Shown here: piece after piece, positions 56,414 to 64,000 of the stretch
Layout: every line of letters starts with the position of its first letter
Numbering within the stretch: position 1 is the first letter of the stretch
NCBI GenBank assembly: GCA_016709725.1
Contig: JADJMG010000001.1
Coordinates: forward strand, 558,001-622,000
Length of the DNA: 64,000 nucleotides
Direction: 5' to 3'
DNA from: Bacteroidota bacterium
Lineage (GTDB): Bacteria; Bacteroidota; Bacteroidia; AKYH767-A; OLB10
Program-made: the position numbers and the translations under genes
Notes under the pieces: model-generated
Seen by the model: only the letters and a program-made list of their open reading frames with translations
What the model was told of the DNA's origin: nothing
Database searches by the model: none

Positions 56414-57567
56414 TTATGTTTTCTTTAACACGATTCTAAATGTAGTTCCTTTGTTATGTTCGGAACTCTTCACAAAAATTTGTCCGCCATGATATTCTTC
56501 TACAATTCGTTTAGAAAGAGAAAGACCTAATCCCCAACCGCTGTTTTTACTCGTATATCCAGGCTTAAAAATAGTTTTGTACTTCGACTTGGGAACGCCC
56601 TTCCCGGTATCGCTGATGTCGAGGTACACAAATTGATTTTGATCGGTGATCCGAATACTGATTTCGCCTTCACCACTCATCGCATCAATCGCATTTTTGA
56701 AAAGATTTTCGAGTACCCAATCGAACAAATGCACATTTAATGGAGCATCCACATCATAATTCTGAAAATTCTCCAGTTTAAAATTCACTCGAGAAGAAGC
56801 TCTAGTGCGAATGTAATCGATGGCATCCTCAATCACCTTCGTCATGTTTTCTTTCTTCAACGCGGGTGCAGAACCGATCTTAGAAAAACGTTCGGTGATT
56901 GTATTTAGACGTTCAATATCTTTTTCAATTTCAGGAAGATGTTCTTCCGGTTGCGGCTTCGACTTCAAATACTCTAACCAAGCCATCAATGATGACAAAG
57001 GTGTTCCCAACTGATGTGCTGTTTCCTTGGCCATTCCTACCCACACTTGATTTTGTTCTGCTTTGCGCGACGTTGAAAAAGCAACATACGATACAATCAA
57101 AAACAAGGCGATTACTGCAAGTTGGAAAAACGGATAATAGCGCAACTGGGTGAGGAGATAAGAATCCTTGTAATAAATAAAATTCTTTTGATCGGCGGCG
57201 AAGGATATATCAATGGGAGCATGCTGTTCCTTCATGATGGCCAATTCGCTCGACAAATACAAAGAGTCTTCTAAGCGCAACGAATCCAAATTTCGGGTAG
57301 AGATGATATTATTTGCTTCATCGGTAAGAATTACGGGGACCGTATTATTATCCGTTAGCACTGACAAGGCAAAACTGATATCGCCTGGTTCTGCGTTGAT
57401 GTCGGAGATTTGGCGAGTTGCTTCAGCCCAAAGTTCTACTTTCTTACGTTCTTCTTCCGACACTTTTTTACCAATTGATTGGTATACAACAGTGAACCTA
57501 CTCCTATGAGTAAAGCCATAATTAAAAGGACCAATTTCCAGCGCTGCTTTCGGGTATAAATATTCAC
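56414..57567 (-). CDS. Sensor histidine kinase; one frameshift near the N-terminus
   Basis: About 384 aa from GTG 57567 after repair. An N-terminal membrane helix (LVLLIMALLIGVGSLLY, about 12-28), an extracytoplasmic sensor region (about 35-145), a second helix (FFQLAVIALFLIVSYVAFS), H-box AKETAHQLGTPLSSLMAW, N-box LENLFKNAIDAM, G1 DTGKGVP and G2 GWGLGLSLSKRIV. One missing G at about 57463 (AAAAAAGTG for AAAAAAGGTG) separates the first helix from the rest; the downstream frame alone would start at GTG 57463. A TATTTTTG box upstream supports the long form. No response regulator is adjacent, so it is an orphan here. Confidence 0.85.
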
Positions 57568-57584
57568 TACTTCAAAATCTAGGG

Positions 57585-57592
57585 CAAAAATA
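57585..57592 (-). promoter_or_regulatory. -7 promoter box (TATTTTTG) of the sensor kinase
   Basis: CAAAAATA on the plus strand, 17 bases upstream of GTG 57567. Supports a start before the frameshift. Confidence 0.5.
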
Positions 57593-57688
57593 GGGCTTTA
57601 ATTCAAATGATGAACGTTCAAAAGACGAAACATTACAGTACTGATTATGTAGGAAATAGATGATACTGATTGATTTAAAAAAGTTTCG

Positions 57689-60196
57689 CTACTCTTCATC
57701 CAGCTCCAACTCCAGTTCTTCCTTTTTCTTGGGAGTATTGACCGGTGTTTTGGTGACAGCGGTATCCTTCTTGAACCAACCAAATTCTTTATTTAAAATC
57801 TTTTTCAAATCTTGTTTTTCCTGCTTTACTTCCTGCACAATTTTCTGCTCAATGGCCTTTCTGTCATAGGAAATCTTGGGATTCGCCAAGGGGCCTTTCA
57901 TGCTTAAGAAAATTCGTATTCGGCCCAACCCATCGTCTTCGATGGTGCCGAACTCAGAATTTTGTGCTTTCACTTTTCGTCCTAGAATTTGTGAAAGATC
58001 AAGTTGTAATTTGTAGTCGACAATATTTTCGAAGGAATGCGTTCCTGAAGCGGTCAAATCCATCACACTCGATTTTATTTCCATGGATGGGATTTTTATA
58101 CTTTGATTGCTGATCTCAATTTCATTCTGCAATGATTGAAACTTTATATTTTTTAAATCAGCACTCTTCAAATACTTTGACAGGGCAAGCATAGGTTCGA
58201 AATTTAAGAGCTCACCATTCTCGATTAAGATACTGCTTCGCGCATAAATTTTATTGAAATTACAATGTAGGTCTTTGCTCCATGTTGAAACAAACTGTGC
58301 ATTGGCAGTGAGCTTCCCTTTTACATTTTTGTCCATCATCACTTCTTGACCAAAATTACCCAGCTGAGTAAACACTTCGGTCACATCCAATTTTTTCATT
58401 TGTGCATCGCAGGAAATAAGAATACTATCTTGACGTGAAGCATCCATAGCTCCACTCATCAATACATTTCCTTCAAATGCTTTAAATGAAATTTCACTTC
58501 CATATAAAATTTTATTGCGAAGATCGAGCTGACCTTTTAGTTGCCATGCTTGAAATTTTCGAAACGAAAGCACTCCAATTTGCACATTCAAATTCATCCG
58601 AATACGATGGCTAAAATCAAGTCGATAGGTGGTATCTACAGAGGCTGCTAACGATTTATCCTCTAACAATTCGTTCAGATCCAAATTTCGACAAACAATA
58701 CGCGCATCACCATGTACCATTTCATCTTTAGAAAGCAGATAGGCGTATGCGTTATCAAAACTTCCATCCACTTTAAAATCGCTGCCGGCTGCTTTGCCTT
58801 GCATGTCTCTTAATGTTAAACGATTTCCGACGAGCGACATGAAACCTTGAATGCCCGAAAATTCTACTCGACTTTTCTTCAATTTAAATCCAGCATTTTT
58901 TAGTTCAATGTTTCCACTGCTGATCCAACTGTTCGACTCCTTCACTCTTCCTTTCAATTGCGCATCTACGACGAGTTGCCCCCACAATCCCTCCATGGTA
59001 TCTGGCATATAAAATTTACTAAGCACTTCAAGATTTACGTTACTCTTTGCCGATACATTGATCCATGGATTGGTAAAATCTTCCATCAACAAATTCAACT
59101 GGAAAGTTTGGTTCTCCAACACGCCTTTTGCGTCGGCAATTTGCAAACGTTCGACGGGTCGAGATTTTGAAATTCGGTTTGCGTAACTTCCTTTAAAAGA
59201 AAGATTGCTCAATGCATAAGGCGTACCTTTGGGAGCTAAGGAAGCTTTCTCTGTACTAAATTGAGCTTGGACCAATGGAGATTCGTTGTCACCTACTTGT
59301 CCTTTTACTTGTAAGTCAAACTGAACAATTCCTGAATAATCATATTGCGCTAGTTTTTCAGTGTACACGCCGGGAATCAAGGATAAAATTTCTTTCAATC
59401 CTGCTTTCTTACTCTTAATATTTACATCCATAAACGTGGAGGCTTGCTCATCTCGGAAAAAACCATCTACCCCAAACTCAAGCGCTGCAACTTTTAATGT
59501 GCTTTCTTTTATTTCATACAATTTACGTTGACGATCGATGTGAATGTTAAGGTCAAGAGTTGTTTCTTTATGATGAATGTAATTTACACCATTCGTTTGA
59601 AATCGTTCCACCATCAAATTTCCGCTTCCACTTAAATCATAAATATCGCTCGTGAAGAGTCCAGACCAATTCATGTTTTCAGCAAAAAAAGAATAGTCGC
59701 GCGCTGTAGTAATTGTATGGTAGCGTATACTCGTTTCCTTCAGAATAATTTCTTGAAGTTGCAAATTGAATGTACTGTTTTTATTTTCTGATTTCTTAAA
59801 AATATCGAAATTCTCAACTCCATTTTTATCTACAAAAAGATTGCAGGATGCATGTTCAATACTTATACTTTTCAATCGCACATCATCAGAAAAAACATCC
59901 CACCAAGAAAAAAGCAGGAATACATTCTTAGCCACCAACAAGGGTTCTTGATATCCAGCCGTTTTTTTTCCTTTTGTGTTCACCTCTTGAAAATTGACAC
60001 TTGCATATGGAAATTTGCGCAAAAGCGAAAAATCGATATCGCCTACTTGAACGGGAACGGTGAGATTTGCATTGATTTGTTGTACGGCAAGATCCTTTAT
60101 TTTAGGACCGAGCAACCATCCAAGAGTCAACAAGACCATCAGCAAACCACCAACTGTGGATGCAATAATGATTAAAATTCTTTTCCGTTTACTCAC
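57689..60196 (-). CDS. AsmA-family protein
   Basis: 835 aa from GTG 60196. One N-terminal membrane helix (about 7-28, ILIIIASTVGGLLMVLLTLGWL), then a long repetitive beta structure with the AsmA/TamB-like pattern (VQVGDIDFSLLRKFPYASVNFQEV, ISCDAQMKKLDVTEVFTQLGNFGQ). The C-terminal AsmA_2-like part includes LQLDLSQILGRKVK and MKGPLANPKISYD. The tail is Lys/Glu-rich, with EELELELDEE. Such bridge-like proteins carry phospholipids between membranes. The length is in the family's usual range. The GTG is the only start that leaves the helix intact. Confidence 0.85.
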   Translation of the reverse strand: MSKRKRILIIIASTVGGLLMVLLTLGWLLGPKIKDLAVQQINANLTVPVQVGDIDFSLLRKFPYASVNFQEVNTKGKKTAGYQEPLLVAKNVFLLFSWWDVFSDDVRLKSISIEHASCNLFVDKNGVENFDIFKKSENKNSTFNLQLQEIILKETSIRYHTITTARDYSFFAENMNWSGLFTSDIYDLSGSGNLMVERFQTNGVNYIHHKETTLDLNIHIDRQRKLYEIKESTLKVAALEFGVDGFFRDEQASTFMDVNIKSKKAGLKEILSLIPGVYTEKLAQYDYSGIVQFDLQVKGQVGDNESPLVQAQFSTEKASLAPKGTPYALSNLSFKGSYANRISKSRPVERLQIADAKGVLENQTFQLNLLMEDFTNPWINVSAKSNVNLEVLSKFYMPDTMEGLWGQLVVDAQLKGRVKESNSWISSGNIELKNAGFKLKKSRVEFSGIQGFMSLVGNRLTLRDMQGKAAGSDFKVDGSFDNAYAYLLSKDEMVHGDARIVCRNLDLNELLEDKSLAASVDTTYRLDFSHRIRMNLNVQIGVLSFRKFQAWQLKGQLDLRNKILYGSEISFKAFEGNVLMSGAMDASRQDSILISCDAQMKKLDVTEVFTQLGNFGQEVMMDKNVKGKLTANAQFVSTWSKDLHCNFNKIYARSSILIENGELLNFEPMLALSKYLKSADLKNIKFQSLQNEIEISNQSIKIPSMEIKSSVMDLTASGTHSFENIVDYKLQLDLSQILGRKVKAQNSEFGTIEDDGLGRIRIFLSMKGPLANPKISYDRKAIEQKIVQEVKQEKQDLKKILNKEFGWFKKDTAVTKTPVNTPKKKEELELELDEE

Positions 60197-60316
60197 GTCA
60201 CAACATTAGCTTTAGACTACTAATGAAATCTGCTTCCAAATATTGTCTATGAACAATAACATTGACAAGAATATAAGATAATTGAATTAGAAACCCTTAT
60301 AAAGACTTTGGTGATT

Positions 60317-61192
60317 TTAAAAATTGATAAAATCGATGGGATTCACTGGACTACCGTTATACCAAAGTTCAAAATGGAGATGTGGACCCGTACTAAACTC
60401 GCCTGTATTTCCAATGATGGCTACTACTTCGCCGGCTTTAACATGATCGCCAATGCGTTTCAAAAGAGCCGAATTATGCTTATAAAAAGTAAAAATATTA
60501 TTGCTGTGTTGGATACCGATTACGTAGCCTGTTTCACTCGTAAAATTCGACATAATTACGGTTCCATCCATGGCAGATTTAATCACTTCATTGGCTCCGG
60601 CCACAATATCGATTCCATAATGCTTTTGAACTGTATTAAACTTTGTGGTGATGGTTCCTTTGAGGGGTGTGAAAAACGTGATGCTACCGATACCGGTCGA
60701 AAACGATTTTTCGGCTGTTTCTTCCAGTTCAAAGCGATCGGACCCTTCCATTTGTAAGCGAAGAAGGGAATCCGACTCCGATTTATCCAGTTTTCGGATA
60801 GAATCGGCGTAACCTAAGCTCGTTGCAGAAGAATGATAAGAAGTTGTATCCACCTTGTCATTCAATACATTAAGCAAATTTGCCAAATATTTGTTTTGGG
60901 CATTCATCTGATTATCAAGAGAATCAGCCTTTAATGTCATCGTGAGCAAATTACGACGAATATTCACATCGGTATAACCAGGGATATATTCACGTAACGG
61001 AGTGAAGGCAATTAAGTATAAAGTAAGTGTAATCAAGCTCAATGCGAAAGTGCCACCAAAAACGATAATATTCATAGGAGTAAGTCGCAATGCGAATTTC
61101 TCCTCTAAGGTCTGGTCGTTCATCACCACCAGTCTGAATTTGCTACGTAAATTCTTAACTATTTTTTTCCTTCGGGCTTTAAGAATCGGCAT
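60317..61192 (-). CDS. M23 family peptidase (membrane-anchored)
   Basis: 291 aa from ATG 61192. A short basic cytoplasmic N-terminus, a membrane helix (about 40-62, IIVFGGTFALSLITLTLYLIAF), a coiled region (LLTMTLKADSLDNQMNAQNKYLANLLNVLND), then the LytM/M23 domain with HYGID, GTVI, GDHVKAGEVVAIIGNTG and HLHFELW zinc motifs. An intact active site suggests peptidoglycan hydrolase activity in the periplasm. Divergent from sprE/porW. The upstream ATG at 61237 would add 15 residues with no feature. Confidence 0.88.
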   Translation of the reverse strand: MPILKARRKKIVKNLRSKFRLVVMNDQTLEEKFALRLTPMNIIVFGGTFALSLITLTLYLIAFTPLREYIPGYTDVNIRRNLLTMTLKADSLDNQMNAQNKYLANLLNVLNDKVDTTSYHSSATSLGYADSIRKLDKSESDSLLRLQMEGSDRFELEETAEKSFSTGIGSITFFTPLKGTITTKFNTVQKHYGIDIVAGANEVIKSAMDGTVIMSNFTSETGYVIGIQHSNNIFTFYKHNSALLKRIGDHVKAGEVVAIIGNTGEFSTGPHLHFELWYNGSPVNPIDFINF

Positions 61193-61241
61193 ATGTGCAA
61201 ATATCGCAAAGTTCAGGCTTTCGACCGCTTGTTTCAATCGT

Positions 61242-61249
61242 TATATTTG
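61242..61249 (+). promoter_or_regulatory. -7 promoter box (TATATTTG) of sprE/porW
   Basis: TAnnTTTG match in the divergent region, 61 bases before GTG 61311. Confidence 0.45.
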
Positions 61250-61310
61250 CAATCCTATACTAAATTAAAAAGTATTCAGTTTATGCTGGATAACATACCA
61301 AGATCTGCCT

Positions 61311-63995
61311 GTGAAAAGTTTGCGCTTTAATCTTCTTATTCTCCTTACGATTGTTCTTTTGGGAGGATGTAGTGTGAAGAAAAATAATATTATTAGTCGT
61401 GCCTACCATGGTACTACAACACACTACAACTTCTATTTCAATGGTCGTGAACGCTTAAAGCAAGGTGCTGCTACCTTGGCGGAAGCCCATGAAGATAAGT
61501 ATGACCGCGTACTTTCTATTTTTAAGATTGGGGATCTCAACAAAGCAAAAGCTGTATTTCCAGATTTTGACGAAGCCATTAAAAAAGTTTCCATTTCCAT
61601 TACCCGTCATTCCATCTATGTAAAAGGAAAAAAAGATCGCGCCATCAAGGAGCATAACCGATGGATCCCGGAATGTTATATGGTAATTGGACAAAGTCAA
61701 TTTTACAAACACGATTTTTGGACAGCGATTGAGACCTTTCAATACATCAGCTCGGAATATCAGGATGATGAAATTCGTCCGGAGGCTTTAATTTGGTTAA
61801 CGCGATCTTATTTAGAGTTAGGCAAGATGACCGATGCCGAATATTTGCTCGATTATTTAAAAGCCGATAAAAAATTATCGGTGAAGCTTACTGGGTATTA
61901 CCATGCTGTTTTGGCACAATACCATTTACAAAGAAATGATGTGGTTCGCGGTGCAGAAGCATTGAAGATGGCTGCTGCAAGTTCGAAGAAAAAAGACGAC
62001 CGGGCACGTTATTATTTTATTCTTGGACAACTTCAACAAAAAGCAGATTCATTACCTCAAGCATTTTTAGCTTATCAAAATGTGATTAAGTTAAATCCAC
62101 CCTATGAAATGGCGTTCAACGCACGTATTAACCGAGCGCGTTGTTTTGATGCGGGTAGTGGGAAGTCGGCACTCGTGAAAAAGGAGTTGCAAAAAATGCT
62201 GAAGGATGAGAAGAACAAAGAGTATCGCGATCAAATCTATTACGCTTTAGCGGGTGTTGCTAAGCAAGAGCAAGATGAACCTTTGGCGATTGATTTGTTG
62301 AATAAATCGGTGCAAGCATCGACCAGTAATACCACACAAAAAGCAGTAAGTTATTTAGAGTTGGCTAATATTTATTTAGCACAACCGAATTATATGCCCG
62401 CAGCGGCTTATTACGATAGTTGCTTGACTAACTTAACGAATGATCATCCAGAATATCTCGATATACAAGCCAAGCGAAATAGTTTAGATCGACTTGTAAA
62501 AAATTTAAAAGTCATTATCAACGAGGACAGTCTGCAACAATTAGCTTCTATGACACCTGAACAACGAGCAGAAATCATTGGAAAAATTGTTGAAGCAGAA
62601 GATGCGGAAAAGGAGCGACTGAAAATTGAAAAAGAAAATGATCAACGCATCGAAGAGCAAGAAATTTTAGAGGAGAAAACGTTGAGAAATCAACCAAGAT
62701 CATTAACTACGCCAGCTTCGGCAACAGCGGGAGCTTGGTACTTTTATAATCCCTCCGCCATCAGTTTCGGATTGAGTGAATTTTTGAAACGATGGGGCAC
62801 TCGTAAACTAGAAGATAACTGGAGAAGAAGTGAAAAAGATTTAGTGATAGGTGAAGTCGTGGAAACAGTGACTGTAGATAGCACGGCAAACAATCAACAA
62901 GCCATTAATGATTCCATTGCTAAGCTCGATTCTAAATCGAGGAAGGAAGCTTACCTCGGACAAATTCCCAATTCATCCGAGCAGATCGAAGCATCCAATT
63001 CAAAAATTATTGAAGCTTATTATAATTGTGGAATTATTTACAAGGAACAGTTAACAAATATTCCAGAGAGCAATAAGAGTTTTGAAACCTTAGATCAACG
63101 TTTCCCAAATAATAAATTCAAGTTGCCTTCTTACTACAATTTATACCGCTCGTATAGCGCGATGAAAGATTCGGTGAAGGCCAATGTTTATAAAAATTAC
63201 ATTCTTGCCAATGCTCCGGAATCGGATTATGCACGATTGATATTAAATCCGAATTTCTATTTAGAGATGAAACGGAAATCGGAAGTGATTGAAGTGTTTT
63301 ACGAAAACACTTACCGTGCTTATTTGAATCGTCAATATGCCTTGGTGATTGAGCGGAAACAATATGCCGACGAAAGTTTCCCGGTGAACAATGCTTTATC
63401 GCCCAAGTTTTCATTCTTAAAAGCATTAGCGGTTGGGAAAACGAGAACATTGAATGATTTTCAATTTGAGTTGGAAGATGTGATTCGCCGGTATCCAAAA
63501 GATTCGGTAAGCATAAAAGCGAAAGAAATATTAGATTATATACAAGGAAATAATATTCAGAAAACGTCGCTTGATACCGCCGCGGTGGATACCAATAATC
63601 TAAAAGATCCTTTTGCTGCTTCTGCAAAATACATTCATGATGTAGAAGCCATGCATTTCTTTGTGATTTTATCACCTAAAGGTTTGATACAATCGGCTGA
63701 GTTAATTTCGAAAATAAAAACATTTAACGCAAGGGATTTTCCAAATGAGCAGCTTACTGTTAATAATGGAAATATTGATTTAAACATACAATACATTGCG
63801 GTCATGTCATTCCCTAATAAAGATGAAGGGATGTCGTATTACGAAAGTATTGTTGGCGAAGAAAATTTGGTGAACCAATTCGATCCGCAGCAAGTTCAAT
63901 ACTATATGATCTCGCAACAAAACTTATCGGAGCTAACACGCACGAAAGACATCAAAAATTACAGTCAATTTTTTCAAGAAAAGTACTTGCAGTAG
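61311..63995 (+). CDS. sprE: Gliding motility / type IX secretion lipoprotein SprE (PorW)
   Basis: 894 aa, the usual length of the family. Lipoprotein signal MKSLRFNLLILLTIVLLGGC with Cys20, then the family's conserved RAYHGTTTHYNFYFNGRERL. TPR-like helical repeats occupy much of about 130-390 and 560-760. SprE/PorW is required for T9SS function and gliding and sits at the periplasmic side of the outer membrane. Many T9SS clients are in the same window. Starts at GTG 61311; the ATG at 61283 is out of frame. The stop codon (63993-63995) is five bases from the window end. Confidence 0.9.
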   Translation: MKSLRFNLLILLTIVLLGGCSVKKNNIISRAYHGTTTHYNFYFNGRERLKQGAATLAEAHEDKYDRVLSIFKIGDLNKAKAVFPDFDEAIKKVSISITRHSIYVKGKKDRAIKEHNRWIPECYMVIGQSQFYKHDFWTAIETFQYISSEYQDDEIRPEALIWLTRSYLELGKMTDAEYLLDYLKADKKLSVKLTGYYHAVLAQYHLQRNDVVRGAEALKMAAASSKKKDDRARYYFILGQLQQKADSLPQAFLAYQNVIKLNPPYEMAFNARINRARCFDAGSGKSALVKKELQKMLKDEKNKEYRDQIYYALAGVAKQEQDEPLAIDLLNKSVQASTSNTTQKAVSYLELANIYLAQPNYMPAAAYYDSCLTNLTNDHPEYLDIQAKRNSLDRLVKNLKVIINEDSLQQLASMTPEQRAEIIGKIVEAEDAEKERLKIEKENDQRIEEQEILEEKTLRNQPRSLTTPASATAGAWYFYNPSAISFGLSEFLKRWGTRKLEDNWRRSEKDLVIGEVVETVTVDSTANNQQAINDSIAKLDSKSRKEAYLGQIPNSSEQIEASNSKIIEAYYNCGIIYKEQLTNIPESNKSFETLDQRFPNNKFKLPSYYNLYRSYSAMKDSVKANVYKNYILANAPESDYARLILNPNFYLEMKRKSEVIEVFYENTYRAYLNRQYALVIERKQYADESFPVNNALSPKFSFLKALAVGKTRTLNDFQFELEDVIRRYPKDSVSIKAKEILDYIQGNNIQKTSLDTAAVDTNNLKDPFAASAKYIHDVEAMHFFVILSPKGLIQSAELISKIKTFNARDFPNEQLTVNNGNIDLNIQYIAVMSFPNKDEGMSYYESIVGEENLVNQFDPQQVQYYMISQQNLSELTRTKDIKNYSQFFQEKYLQ

Positions 63996-64000
63996 AAATT

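Noticed and set aside
1..64000. tRNA, rRNA, riboswitch or complete insertion sequence
   Set aside because: No cloverleaf with a TTCGANNC arm, rRNA-like stretch, known riboswitch core or transposase-like protein was recognised by reading; a covariance-model scan was not possible.

Overview
The window is from a Bacteroidota genome. It is AT-rich, few genes have a recognisable Shine-Dalgarno site, and many start codons lie 15-30 bases after a TAnnTTTG box, which is the Bacteroidota -7 promoter element. It is rich in type IX secretion (T9SS) and gliding-motility proteins: SprE/PorW, several proteins ending in the CHU_C/type B domain, and several with a type A-like sorting tail. I cannot place it below class; a free-living member of the Flavobacteriales/Chitinophagales kind would fit.

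Layout. 1-9254: a secreted EEP-type nuclease running off the left edge, a 2-aminomuconate-semialdehyde-type dehydrogenase, an aldose-1-epimerase-like protein and a giant PKD-repeat T9SS protein. 9563-14517: an SF2 helicase, an ALDH7-type dehydrogenase, a GxxExxY gene between inverted repeats, and ACMSD. 14843-21369: DUF5777 barrel with two cytochrome-c-like lipoproteins, purF, a cupin, a T9SS beta-propeller protein and a TetR regulator with a visible promoter/operator. 21846-27141: an ALDH pair resembling a split ALDH16, a hairpin-repeat array, recO and purD. 27404-35358: prolyl oligopeptidase, PhoD-like phosphatase, CotH-like T9SS protein and lepA. 35814-44280: two near-duplicate CHU_C surface proteins around an ECF sigma factor and an anti-sigma-like protein that itself ends in PKD + CHU_C. 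44535-54004: metF, a beta-barrel, purQ, a second hairpin array, yicC-gmk-nadD, then a tight cluster with hemW, a KynB-like cyclase, a lipoprotein, an ArsC-like protein and an EamA transporter. 54299-63995: T9SS protein, sensor kinase, AsmA-like protein, M23 peptidase and sprE/porW.

How genes fit together. The aminomuconate dehydrogenase, ACMSD and possibly the cyclase are steps of tryptophan/kynurenine breakdown. purF, purD and purQ are purine synthesis genes scattered through the window. The secreted proteins are clients of the secretion system to which SprE/PorW belongs.

Two cautions and two leads. At least nine genes, including housekeeping ones (purF, purD, purQ, hemW), are broken only by 1-2 base indels, mostly at short homopolymers; this looks like long-read assembly error, so I give these as single genes. 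The intergenic regions carry an unusual set of short palindromes (TCSCGA...TCGSGA), several flanked by 4-5 base direct repeats and occupying the same position in different copies of a larger repeat, plus a four-hairpin element present at 24.8 kb and, inverted, at 47.2 kb. The sigma/anti-sigma/CHU_C cluster and these repeats are the most interesting unexplained features.
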